45,765 nucleotides of DNA. It comes from Maribacter sp. (GTDB lineage: Bacteria; Bacteroidota; Bacteroidia; Flavobacteriales; Flavobacteriaceae). The position numbers were made by a program, and so were the translations under genes. The notes beneath the pieces were generated by a model. The model saw nothing but the letters and a program-made list of their open reading frames with translations. It was not told the origin of the DNA and made no database searches. The stretch lies in the NCBI GenBank assembly GCA_022865355.1, contig JALHST010000117.1, positions 1 to 45,765 on the forward strand, in the 5' to 3' direction. Shown in pieces: positions 1 through 7,211 of this stretch (within the stretch, counting starts at the first letter, position 1; each line of letters begins with the position of its first letter).

Positions 1-984
1 AAAATCACTTTTGGGGATGCCATGCCCGGTGTCAGAGACCAAAATATTGACATGTTTGCCTTCAGGAACTATCGAAATACCGATACTACCTTTACCTTTC
101 ATGGCATCGATGCCATTTTTGACCAAGTTTTCTATGGTCCAGTGATAGAGTGAAGGATTTAATTGTACCGACAGGCTTTCAATCTTTGAATCAAATGAAA
201 AGTGGATAAGTTTTGAACTGCGCACCTTAAGGTAATCAAACGCATCCCTTGTTTCCTTAACAATGTCATGTTGCTTTAATTTGGGCAAAGACCCTATTTT
301 CGAAAATCGTTCGGTTATAGTCTCCAAACGTGAAATATCCTTTTCAATTTCTTTGGTGATTTCAGGGTTAATATTCTCCGATTTCAATAATTCGTTCCAA
401 CCTAATAACGACGAAAGTGGGGTGCCGATCTGATGGGCGGTTTCTTTGGCCATCCCCGCCCAAAGTTTATTCTGTTCGGAGGCTTTATTGGTCTTAAAGA
501 AAAAGAAGATTACTGCCCCAAATAGAAAAATGATAAGAAGTAGGGCCAACGGATAGTATTTTAATTTATTGAGTACTTCTGAATTGCCGTAATACAAGGT
601 GGCCAATTCCTCGTCAAGATGGTTGATGATGATCGGTTGATTTTCCCTTTTGAATTTTTCGATGGTGTTATTGATATAGGCCGTATCCTTCCCCTTATCT
701 TCGGGCATATTATGAATTTTGGTCGACCCGTCCTTATTGACCAAGATCATGGGGGTGGAAGTATTGTTCTGAAAAACTTTCAACGATAGATTGCCCGGGT
801 CCGCGTCAAGAGGAGCGGATAACAATTCCGAATGGGCCGTGGCCCAAATTTCCATTTTATGACGTTCCTCCTCTTTGAATTTTTTAAAAAAACTATTGGT
901 ATTCCAAAGTATCAAGCTTACGATAACAAAGGACGCAATCAATAAAATGATGTTTGAACTTTTGTTTTTGGGATTAAAATTCAT
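1..984 (-). CDS. Sensor histidine kinase, truncated by the window edge
   Basis: A reading frame enters from the left edge on the minus strand and has 328 codons here from ATG at 984; the stop lies outside the window. Residues about 11-27 form one membrane segment and about 142-163 a second, enclosing a periplasmic-side region of roughly 115 residues. After the second segment comes a His-kinase phosphoacceptor box (ETAHQIGTPLSSL, probable phospho-His H184), then an N box (NLVKNGIDAMKGKG) and a G1 box (DTGHGIP), so dimerisation and ATPase domains are present. The remaining G2 region is cut off. The box with QIGTPLSSL in place of the common HELRTPL is a variant frequent in Bacteroidetes kinases. 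No response regulator lies beside it in the window, so the signal and target are unknown. The gene is divergent from the flavin reductase gene. Confidence 0.85.
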   Translation of the reverse strand, partial: MNFNPKNKSSNIILLIASFVIVSLILWNTNSFFKKFKEEERHKMEIWATAHSELLSAPLDADPGNLSLKVFQNNTSTPMILVNKDGSTKIHNMPEDKGKDTAYINNTIEKFKRENQPIIINHLDEELATLYYGNSEVLNKLKYYPLALLLIIFLFGAVIFFFFKTNKASEQNKLWAGMAKETAHQIGTPLSSLLGWNELLKSENINPEITKEIEKDISRLETITERFSKIGSLPKLKQHDIVKETRDAFDYLKVRSSKLIHFSFDSKIESLSVQLNPSLYHWTIENLVKNGIDAMKGKGSIGISIVPEGKHVNILVSDTGHGIPKSDF

Positions 985-1089
985 CCAAATGGCTTCTTGG
1001 TTTAAATATAACGCTATTTGATAGAAAATGGTGTATGATATGCCAAGGCGCTTTTTAAATGCTGGGCAAATACCTAACTTTACGACAAG

Positions 1090-1971
1090 ATGAACGAAAC
1101 GATTTCAATAACTCCGGGCGATCTTACCACCGGTAAATTACACGGATATTTATTGGGGGCCATTGGTCCAAGACCTATAGCATTTGCCAGTACCCTGGAT
1201 GCCAAAGGTAGGCCCAATCTATCCCCTTTTAGTTTTTTCAATGTATTTAGTACCAAGCCCCCTATCTTGATATTCTCGCCGGCCAGAAGGGGCCGTGACA
1301 ATACGACCAAACATACATTGGAAAACGTATTGGCCACCAAGGAGGTCGTTATAAATATCGTCAATTATGATATGGTTCAACAAATGTCATTGGCCAGTAC
1401 AGAGTATGCTCAAGGGGTCAACGAGTTTAAAAAGGCCGGATTGACTATGGTCCCAAGTGAACTCGTCAAACCTTTTCGAGTGGCCGAATCGCCCGTACAA
1501 TTTGAATGTAAAGTAACAAAGATTGAGGCTTTGGGAAGCCAGGGAGGTGCGGGGAATCTCGTCTTCTCGGAAGTGGTGAAAATGCATATTGATCCAACAA
1601 TACTGAATGAAATGGGCGCGATTGACCCCTATAAGATCGATCAAGTAGCCCGAATGGGCGGCAATTGGTATAGCAGGGCCAATCGCGGCTTATTTGAGGT
1701 GCCGAAACCCCTGTCTACGCTTGGCATTGGCATCGACCACATACCGGCACACATTCGTAACAGTAAGATTCTTGACGGTAACGATTTGGGCATGTTGGGC
1801 AACGTCGAAAAGATTCCGACCCAAGAAGAAGTCAATGAATTTGTCAATACAAATATCGAATTGCGCTCCCTGATTAGTGGAGGGGAACGAAGCGCTCTAG
1901 AACACAGGGCCAAGGACTATCTGAATCAGCATGACGTTCTTGCTGCTTGGAAAGTGCTCTTAGCAAATTAA
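1090..1971 (+). CDS. Flavin reductase-like (FMN-binding split barrel) protein
   Basis: This 293-residue protein belongs to the flavin reductase-like, FMN-binding split-barrel family. The N-terminal part (about residues 8-180) carries the typical pattern: GAIGPRPIAFASTLD, then NLSPFSFFNVFSTKPPILIFSPA, where FMN phosphate and isoalloxazine contacts lie, then TLENV...VINIV. Such enzymes bind FMN and either reduce free flavin with NAD(P)H or act on small substrates. The C-terminal ~110 residues are an extension common to cytosolic flavobacterial members, with no recognised motif. No signal peptide is seen. The start is the ATG at 1090; a near-consensus -7 element (TAacTTTA, 1075-1082) lies just upstream. 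The gene stands alone, and the actual substrate cannot be deduced. Confidence 0.85.
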   Translation: MNETISITPGDLTTGKLHGYLLGAIGPRPIAFASTLDAKGRPNLSPFSFFNVFSTKPPILIFSPARRGRDNTTKHTLENVLATKEVVINIVNYDMVQQMSLASTEYAQGVNEFKKAGLTMVPSELVKPFRVAESPVQFECKVTKIEALGSQGGAGNLVFSEVVKMHIDPTILNEMGAIDPYKIDQVARMGGNWYSRANRGLFEVPKPLSTLGIGIDHIPAHIRNSKILDGNDLGMLGNVEKIPTQEEVNEFVNTNIELRSLISGGERSALEHRAKDYLNQHDVLAAWKVLLAN

Positions 1972-2149
1972 ACCGAAAACAAATGCCCCCAAGCAAATAT
2001 TCCTTAAGGTTTATGGTTGGATTTTATTATAAAAAAACAGGGTTATATCTTTTATGGGCAAGCAGCATAAATTATACAGGGAAATAGGCGCCAGCCAAAA
2101 AGAACCTGGACAAAAAAAGCGCACATACTGCTGGGGATTGTGAAAACCT

Positions 2150-2178
2150 TTGTTATTCTTAATAACTTCCTATATTTA
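2150..2178 (+). promoter_or_regulatory. Candidate Bacteroidetes promoter for the DUF3127 gene
   Basis: A TTG (2150-2152) followed by 18 nt and TATATTTA (2171-2178) fits the Bacteroidetes layout TTG-N17-23-TAnnTTTG except for the last base. It would give a leader of about 70 nt before the ATG at 2254. The rest of the gap from 1972 to 2149 shows no gene or clear repeat. Confidence 0.4.
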
Positions 2179-2253
2179 TATTAGGTTGATTTTGGCATTA
2201 CCCTTATTTTTAGGGACTTTTTTAAAATTATAAGCAGTTTAATTCTCGAAGAA

Positions 2254-2631
2254 ATGGAAGTACAAGGAAAAATTAAAATGGTAGGGGAGACCCAAACTTT
2301 TGGAAATAATGGTTTCAGAAAACGCGAAGTGGTCATTACGACCGAGGAACAATATCCTCAACATATTATGATCGAATTCGTACAAGATAAATGCGACCTA
2401 CTAAACAACTATCAAATTGGGCAGGCCGTAAAAGTTAGTATCAACTTGAGGGGACGCGAATGGACAAATCCTCAAGGGGAAGTCAAGTATTTTAATTCGA
2501 TCCAGGGTTGGCGCATCGAGAATTTGCAGTCCGAAGCATCTGCGGAGAATAGACCGCCGGTTCCACCCATGGAGGCCTTTGAACCAGCGGATAGCATTAA
2601 TGAGGAAGATCACGACGATCTGCCCTTTTAA
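2254..2631 (+). CDS. DUF3127 domain protein (OB-fold-like)
   Basis: This 125-residue cytoplasmic protein matches the DUF3127 family, which is largely confined to Bacteroidetes. The conserved core is MEVQGKI.....TFG..GFRKRE.V..T.....Q.I..EF.QDKC.LL....G..VKVSINLRGREW.NP.GE.KYFN...GWRIE. The pattern resembles single-stranded-DNA-binding OB folds, including a short acidic tail ending DDLPF. That tail recalls the acidic SSB tip (DDDIPF) which docks partner proteins, so a nucleic-acid or SSB-like role is plausible but unproven. The gene is monocistronic and is followed by a hairpin terminator at 2656-2693. Confidence 0.85.
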   Translation: MEVQGKIKMVGETQTFGNNGFRKREVVITTEEQYPQHIMIEFVQDKCDLLNNYQIGQAVKVSINLRGREWTNPQGEVKYFNSIQGWRIENLQSEASAENRPPVPPMEAFEPADSINEEDHDDLPF

Positions 2632-2655
2632 CAAATCTAATTTTCGAATTACAAC

Positions 2656-2693
2656 GACCTGTCCATTCTTCTTATTTGGCAGGTCTTTTTTTT
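2656..2693 (+). terminator. Rho-independent-type terminator after DUF3127 gene
   Basis: GACCTG (2656-2661) pairs with CAGGTC (2680-2685). Extra CC/GG pairing sits at the top of the stem beyond one bulged base, and a run of T follows (2685-2693). It lies 25 nt after the stop codon of the DUF3127 gene. Confidence 0.65.
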
Positions 2694-2732
2694 CATCGCC
2701 CATTTAAGTATATTTAACTTAAAGTCACTGCT

Positions 2733-3398
2733 TTGAAAAAGGAAGGAAGACATATACCGATAACTTTCCTATCGAAGGATCTTAAATTTCCTTCAGTGGA
2801 AAATGCGAATCCGGAGGGACTCTTGGCAGTAGGAGGTGATTTATCCTCTGAGCGGCTCCTTTTAGCCTACCAAAGTGGCATCTTTCCGTGGTTCAATGAA
2901 GACTCCTTGATTCTTTGGTGGAGCCCGATATCTAGAATGGTTTTATTCCCTAATAAAATAAGGATTTCAAAAAGTATGCGAAAGGTGATGAAAGGCAGTC
3001 AGTTTCGACTGACGAAAAATACCTGCTTCGAAGCGGTCTTGAATGCGTGTGCAAGCGTTCCGAGAAAAGATCAAAAGGGCACATGGATTACCAATGACAT
3101 GAAACAGGCCTATTTGCGCTTGCATCAAATAGGATACGCCAAATCATATGAGGTTTGGGAGGGAGATCTCTTGGTAGGCGGACTCTATGGTATAGACCTC
3201 GGGCACATTTTCTGCGGGGAAAGTATGTTCAGTATTTCTAGTAACGCTTCCAAATTTGCGTTTATTAGTCTTGCCAAGGAATTGGAAGGAAGAAACTATG
3301 ACCTTATAGATTGTCAAGTTTATAATGAACATCTGGCGAGCCTGGGGGCGGTGGAAATTCCCAGAATGGAATTTATTAAGATACTACAAAAGAATTAA
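2733..3398 (+). CDS. aat: Leucyl/phenylalanyl-tRNA--protein transferase
   Basis: This enzyme moves Leu or Phe from aminoacyl-tRNA to N-terminal Arg/Lys of proteins, marking them for ClpS/ClpAP degradation (bacterial N-degron pathway). The 221 residues match the family length. The N-terminal signature is clear: FPSVENANPEGLLAVGGDLS, LLLAYQSGIFPWF and ILWWSPISRMVLFP (about residues 20-70), followed by the GNAT-like core with GGLYGIDLGHIFCGESMFS (about 148-166) and a final DCQVYNEHLASLGA segment. No in-frame ATG precedes the conserved N-terminus, so the TTG at 2733 is the probable start. The stop overlaps by 4 nt the stop of the convergent gene at 3395. Confidence 0.93.
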   Translation: MKKEGRHIPITFLSKDLKFPSVENANPEGLLAVGGDLSSERLLLAYQSGIFPWFNEDSLILWWSPISRMVLFPNKIRISKSMRKVMKGSQFRLTKNTCFEAVLNACASVPRKDQKGTWITNDMKQAYLRLHQIGYAKSYEVWEGDLLVGGLYGIDLGHIFCGESMFSISSNASKFAFISLAKELEGRNYDLIDCQVYNEHLASLGAVEIPRMEFIKILQKN

Positions 3399-3979
3399 TA
3401 AAGTACCCTATCAAGATTTCTGGGCAAGGCAGATCGCATCCTCATAAAATTGCCTTCGGCATCAAACCAGAGTTCAAAATCATTTTGCACACCCTTTCGG
3501 CTTCCATGGATCATCACCTTATACTCATTATTTGATTGTAATAGATTTTGAAAAGTGCTGTTGATGATGGTCTCTTGCGTTTGGTTTGTGCCATTCCGTA
3601 AGGGGTATTCTTGAAAAATTCGAAGGATTTTTATTTTTTCAAAATTCCGAGAGAGATATCCTTCCAATTGTTCATACGTTTCCATCGGGATATCGATTTG
3701 TTTTACTCGAAACCCTGAATTTGTAAAGATTCCAGCGCTATCAAAGTCAAAATGATAATGTAGCCTGCCCGATTTGAATTTTAAAGAATAGATGGTACCC
3801 GCGCTATCTACCTCTCTATAATAACGTATTTGTTTTAATACTTGGCCTGCAGATTCAAAGGCTAGCTCTATTTTTGGAAATTGGGACTTTTTTATACGAT
3901 GTTCCCGTTCAGGTTTTTCCTGCGCGAAAAGAAAAGAACCGACCAAAAGAAAGAAATATAAAATTCTAAACCTCTTCAT
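3395..3979 (-). CDS. Small exported protein of unknown function
   Basis: I do not recognise a named family. From the ATG at 3979 the product is 194 residues and opens with a typical signal peptide (MKRFRILYFFLLVGSFLFAQ, cleavage after about residue 19-20, with the AQ/E border common in flavobacteria). An upstream ATG at 4006 would place nine extra residues before the signal peptide, so 3979 is preferred. The mature part is charged, without cysteines, with alternating beta-type segments (YSLKFKSGRLHYHFDFDSAG, FELWFDAEGNFMRMR), and looks like a small periplasmic or outer-membrane-associated protein. It overlaps the tail of tag by 14 nt and is probably co-transcribed with it. Confidence 0.65.
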   Translation of the reverse strand: MKRFRILYFFLLVGSFLFAQEKPEREHRIKKSQFPKIELAFESAGQVLKQIRYYREVDSAGTIYSLKFKSGRLHYHFDFDSAGIFTNSGFRVKQIDIPMETYEQLEGYLSRNFEKIKILRIFQEYPLRNGTNQTQETIINSTFQNLLQSNNEYKVMIHGSRKGVQNDFELWFDAEGNFMRMRSALPRNLDRVLY

Positions 3980-4529
3980 AACGAAAGCACCTGATTTCAT
4001 GATCATTTACCATACCCGTGGCCTGCATATGGGCATAAACGACGGTAGAACCTACAAATTTGAAGCCTCTTTTTTTAAGGTCCTTGCTCAAGGCATCCGA
4101 AATTTCGGTGGTGGACGGAGCTTCCTTGTGATTTTGAAGGTTGTTTTTGATAGGTTGCCCGTCAACAAAGCGCCATATATAATTACTAAAGCTCTCAAAT
4201 TCGTCTTGAATCTTTATAAACGCCAGGGCATTGCTAACGGTTGCCTGAACTTTAAGCTTGTTGCGAATGATTCCCGCATCCTGTAGCAATGATTCAATTT
4301 TAGTGGCATCGTATTTTGCAATCTTATTATAATCAAAATGGTCGAAGGCTTTTCTGAAATTTTCACGTTTGCGGAGAATCGTAATCCAACTTAAGCCAGC
4401 CTGGAACGTTTCCAATACTAAAAATTCGAAGAAGGTGAGGTCGTCTTTTACAGGTACGCCCCATTCCTCATCGTGATAGGCCTTGTAAAGTGGGTCACCA
4501 ACGCACCAACCGCATCTGTGCTTTTCCAT
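3966..4529 (-). CDS. tag: DNA-3-methyladenine glycosylase I
   Basis: Tag excises 3-methyladenine from alkylated DNA as the first step of base-excision repair. The protein has 187 residues, the usual length. The N-terminus RCGWCVGDPLYKAYHDEEWGVP and the core FEFLVLETFQAGLSWITIL.KRENFR.AF are diagnostic. The zinc ligands of the E. coli enzyme (Cys, His, His, Cys) correspond to C6, H19, H177 and C181 here, the latter pair in the C-terminal VNDHEIRCFR. The helix-hairpin region LLQDAGIIRNKLKV is also present. The gene heads a two-gene unit with the small exported protein downstream. It is divergent from the TetR operon across a 320-nt gap. Confidence 0.95.
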   Translation of the reverse strand: MEKHRCGWCVGDPLYKAYHDEEWGVPVKDDLTFFEFLVLETFQAGLSWITILRKRENFRKAFDHFDYNKIAKYDATKIESLLQDAGIIRNKLKVQATVSNALAFIKIQDEFESFSNYIWRFVDGQPIKNNLQNHKEAPSTTEISDALSKDLKKRGFKFVGSTVVYAHMQATGMVNDHEIRCFRYEEV

Positions 4530-4772
4530 AATCGATTATAAAGGATTAAAGATAAACGATTTGATTTAATGATCGGGAATAAACCAGGACCATGACTACC
4601 CCTGTGGGGTATTCCATATGCGAATTACGTTCTGTTCCCCATCTATGTAAAGAAGGGCATCTACTCAGGCATCGGCATTGCCTAACGAGATAACATAGGC
4701 ATTTTTTATGGGAAAATGGAGCCCTAAAAATGGGGAACCTATTATTGACGAAGCCCAACTTTTTATAAAAAG

Positions 4773-4785
4773 ATAGCAATACTAT
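4773..4785. promoter_or_regulatory. Upstream operator copy ATAG-N5-CTAT (TetR candidate)
   Basis: ATAGcaataCTAT is an inverted repeat that extends by one pair to GATAG...CTATC (4772-4786). It is the first of two copies of ATAG-N5-CTAT upstream of the tetR gene; the copies are 44 bp apart start to start. TetR-family dimers usually bind such short AT-rich palindromes near their own promoter. The remainder of the gap from 4530 to 4771 shows no supportable gene. Confidence 0.55.
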
Positions 4786-4814
4786 CGTTAAAGATTAGTT
4801 AAACTATCATATAT

Positions 4815-4831
4815 TAATAGTATTACTATTA
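4815..4831. promoter_or_regulatory. Promoter-proximal operator, 17-bp palindrome
   Basis: TAATAGTA-T-TACTATTA is a perfect 8-bp inverted repeat around one central base, containing the second ATAG-N5-CTAT copy at 4817-4829. It overlaps the promoter: its last two bases are the first two of the -7 element at 4830-4837. Bound repressor would block RNA polymerase. It is the best candidate operator for the adjacent TetR protein. Confidence 0.65.
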
Positions 4832-4837
4832 TCTTTG
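4830..4837 (+). promoter_or_regulatory. Promoter -7 element of the tetR-exporter operon
   Basis: TAtcTTTG is a perfect match to the Bacteroidetes -7 consensus TAnnTTTG, 12 nt before the ATG at 4850. No TTG -33 box is seen at the expected distance. It overlaps the 17-bp palindrome. Confidence 0.65.
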
Positions 4838-4849
4838 ACTTTTTAAAAG

Positions 4850-5545
4850 ATGCATATTATGGAAAAGCTGCTGGAATCAATCAAGATTGGAATCAACGAC
4901 AAGTTGTATGTAAAAGACCCGGAATCGTCTGAATTGGGAAAACGCATTATCGAAGAAAGCATTTTGATGATCGATGCCATGGGTTTCGAAAGCTTCACCT
5001 TCAAGAAATTGGGTGTTAAGATAGGAAGCAATGAAAGTTCTATCTATCGGTATTTTGAAAATAAGCACAAACTCTTACTTTACTTGGCTTCCTGGTACTG
5101 GGGTTGGCTTGAGTACCAATTGGTGTTTTCTACTAATAGTATGACCGATGTGGCCGAAAAATTAAAAAAGGCCATACAAATTATTACTAAGACCACAGAG
5201 CAAGATTCCTCCTTTTCACATATCAATGAGGTGCTGCTGAATAATATAGTAATCAATGAATATTCGAAATCGTATCTGACCAAAGAGGTCGATACCGAGA
5301 ATAAGGATGGCTATTTTGTCATTTACAAAAGATTGGTCAACCGATTGAGTTCAATGATATCCGCTCTTAATGAAGGGTATCGGTATCCGAGCAGTTTGGC
5401 TAGTACAGTTCTAGAAAGTTCGTTGCACCAACAGTTTTTAAAAGATCATTTTACTTCATTGACCGATTGTCGTGAAAATGACGATTTCACTACCTATTTT
5501 ACGCAGTTGGTATTTAATTCCTTAAACACAAAATCACATGGCTAA
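4850..5545 (+). CDS. TetR/AcrR-family transcriptional regulator
   Basis: This 231-residue protein has an N-terminal TetR helix-turn-helix: IIEESILMIDAMGFESFTFKKLG (about residues 28-50), then the recognition helix region IGSNESSIYRYFENKHKLLLYL (about 56-78), the hallmark YRYF-K pattern. The C-terminal ligand/dimer domain is not similar to a named subgroup. It is the first gene of an exporter operon and overlaps the ABC gene by 8 nt, so it is very likely a local repressor that senses an exported compound. Two palindromic operators and the promoter lie directly upstream, pointing to autoregulation. ATG at 4850 or the in-frame ATG at 4859 could start it. Confidence 0.88.
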   Translation: MHIMEKLLESIKIGINDKLYVKDPESSELGKRIIEESILMIDAMGFESFTFKKLGVKIGSNESSIYRYFENKHKLLLYLASWYWGWLEYQLVFSTNSMTDVAEKLKKAIQIITKTTEQDSSFSHINEVLLNNIVINEYSKSYLTKEVDTENKDGYFVIYKRLVNRLSSMISALNEGYRYPSSLASTVLESSLHQQFLKDHFTSLTDCRENDDFTTYFTQLVFNSLNTKSHG

Positions 5546-7205
5546 AACCGTTTTGACCGCCTGGTCCCGGTTGATGGGTCTATTGAAACTTGATAAAAGG
5601 GATGTTTTGCAGACCTTTTACTATGCCATTTTTGCTGGCTTGGTAAACCTTTCCTTACCCCTTGGTATTCAAGCGATTATTAATTTAATTCAGGGAGCTC
5701 AGATCAGTACTTCGTGGATTATCTTGGTGGTCCTGGTAACAGGTGGGGTCGCCTTCGCAGGTCTTCTTCAGTTGATGCAGTTGCGCATTATCGAGAACGT
5801 ACAGCAAAAGATATTTACGCGGGCATCTTTTGAATTTACCTATAGGTTTCCGAAAATCAAGATGAGTGAGTTACGCGATTATTATCCTCCTGAGCTTGCG
5901 AACCGTTTTTTTGATACCTTAAACGTTCAGAAGGGACTGTCAAAGATACTCATTGATTTTCCGGCCGCATTATTACAGATTATTTTTGGATTGATTCTCT
6001 TATCATTTTACCATCCTTTTTTCATTCTCTATGGTATTTTATTGATTATGTTGATTTACATAGTCTTTAAGTTCACAGCGCAAAAAGGCTTGGATACCAG
6101 TCTCGAAGAGTCTAAAAGTAAATACAAGGTGGCCCATTGGATCCAGGAAGTCGCCCGCTCCCTGATTAGTTTTAAACTGTCGGGAAAGACCAGTTTGGCC
6201 GTAGATAAGAATGATTTGTTGGTCTTAAATTATCTTGACGCCCGCGAAAGCCATTTCCGCATTCTTGTTATTCAGTATATCCAAATGATCGGATTTAAAG
6301 TACTGGTCACGGCAGGGTTGTTGGTAATTGGAGGGTTGTTGGTGCTGAACCAAGAAATGAATATCGGGCAGTTCGTGGCCGCCGAGATCATCATTTTATT
6401 GGTAATTACTTCGGTAGAAAAATTGATCCGTGGATTGGAGACCTTTTATGATCTTTTGACTTCTTTGGAAAAACTGGGGCAGGTGGTCGACAAGCAATTG
6501 GAAGCGCAAAACGGGGAAACCCCATTTTTGGAGAATGATGATTTGACCGTGCAATTAGAAAATGTTTCCTTTAGCACGAGCGGAAATTCCAAAAAGATTG
6601 TAAAAGATATTTCACTAATAATAAGGCCAAGAAGCTCAAAATTGATACTTGGAGCAAATGGATCTGGAAAATCAACGTTATTGCGACTGATTGCCGGAAT
6701 TATTGAACCAACCCAAGGGAACATTTATGTAAATGATGTATCCTTAAAAGCCATTAATCCCAATCATTACCGCTCGTTCTTAGGGCAATCGTTGACTGAG
6801 GAAAGTCCGTTCGAGGGCACTATCTTGGAGAATATCACATTTGGGGATCGAAGTATCTCGCCAAAGGATTTGCAATGGGCCTTGGAAAAGGTGGGTCTCC
6901 AAACATTTATAAAGCAACAGCCAAAAGGCTTGAACACTATGTTGTATCCCGAAGGCCAACAGATACCTTATACCGTTTCGAAAAAGATAGTACTGGCGCG
7001 CAGCATCGTTCGAAGGCCCAAGTTATTGATTCTTAATGATCCCCTAAATCAATTTGATGAACTGGAAGCTTTGCAGATCATAAAATTCTTGACCGACTCG
7101 AACAACCCATGGGCATTGGTGGTCGTAAGTCAAGATCAAAAGTGGTTGGGGCACTTTGAAAAGGTAATCACTTTGGACAATGGCAGAATAGTTGCCGAAA
7201 ACTAA
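5538..7205 (+). CDS. ABC exporter (permease plus degenerate ATPase domain)
   Basis: This is a 555-residue fusion of a type IV-fold exporter membrane domain (residues about 20-310, around six membrane segments, e.g. near 30-50, 56-76, 140-180, 245-290) and a nucleotide-binding domain (about 335-555). It has the layout of peptidase-free type 1 secretion ABC proteins. The NBD is abnormal. Walker A is intact (GANGSGKST, starting at residue 372) and the Q-loop region FLGQ is present. However, LSGGQ is replaced by IPYTV (476-480), Walker B reads LLILND so that the Asp-Glu pair becomes N500-D501, and the H-loop His is Q532. It could be a weak ATPase, an ATP-gated channel-like protein, or need a partner encoded elsewhere. 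It is coupled to tetR by overlap and to the HlyD gene 6 nt downstream. Confidence 0.85.
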   Translation: MAKTVLTAWSRLMGLLKLDKRDVLQTFYYAIFAGLVNLSLPLGIQAIINLIQGAQISTSWIILVVLVTGGVAFAGLLQLMQLRIIENVQQKIFTRASFEFTYRFPKIKMSELRDYYPPELANRFFDTLNVQKGLSKILIDFPAALLQIIFGLILLSFYHPFFILYGILLIMLIYIVFKFTAQKGLDTSLEESKSKYKVAHWIQEVARSLISFKLSGKTSLAVDKNDLLVLNYLDARESHFRILVIQYIQMIGFKVLVTAGLLVIGGLLVLNQEMNIGQFVAAEIIILLVITSVEKLIRGLETFYDLLTSLEKLGQVVDKQLEAQNGETPFLENDDLTVQLENVSFSTSGNSKKIVKDISLIIRPRSSKLILGANGSGKSTLLRLIAGIIEPTQGNIYVNDVSLKAINPNHYRSFLGQSLTEESPFEGTILENITFGDRSISPKDLQWALEKVGLQTFIKQQPKGLNTMLYPEGQQIPYTVSKKIVLARSIVRRPKLLILNDPLNQFDELEALQIIKFLTDSNNPWALVVVSQDQKWLGHFEKVITLDNGRIVAEN

Positions 7206-7211
7206 ATTACT

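Noticed and set aside
4546-4779. A 77-codon minus-strand open frame in the gap before tetR
   Set aside because: It has no recognisable domain or signal peptide, and it spans the upstream palindromic operator; it is most likely chance.
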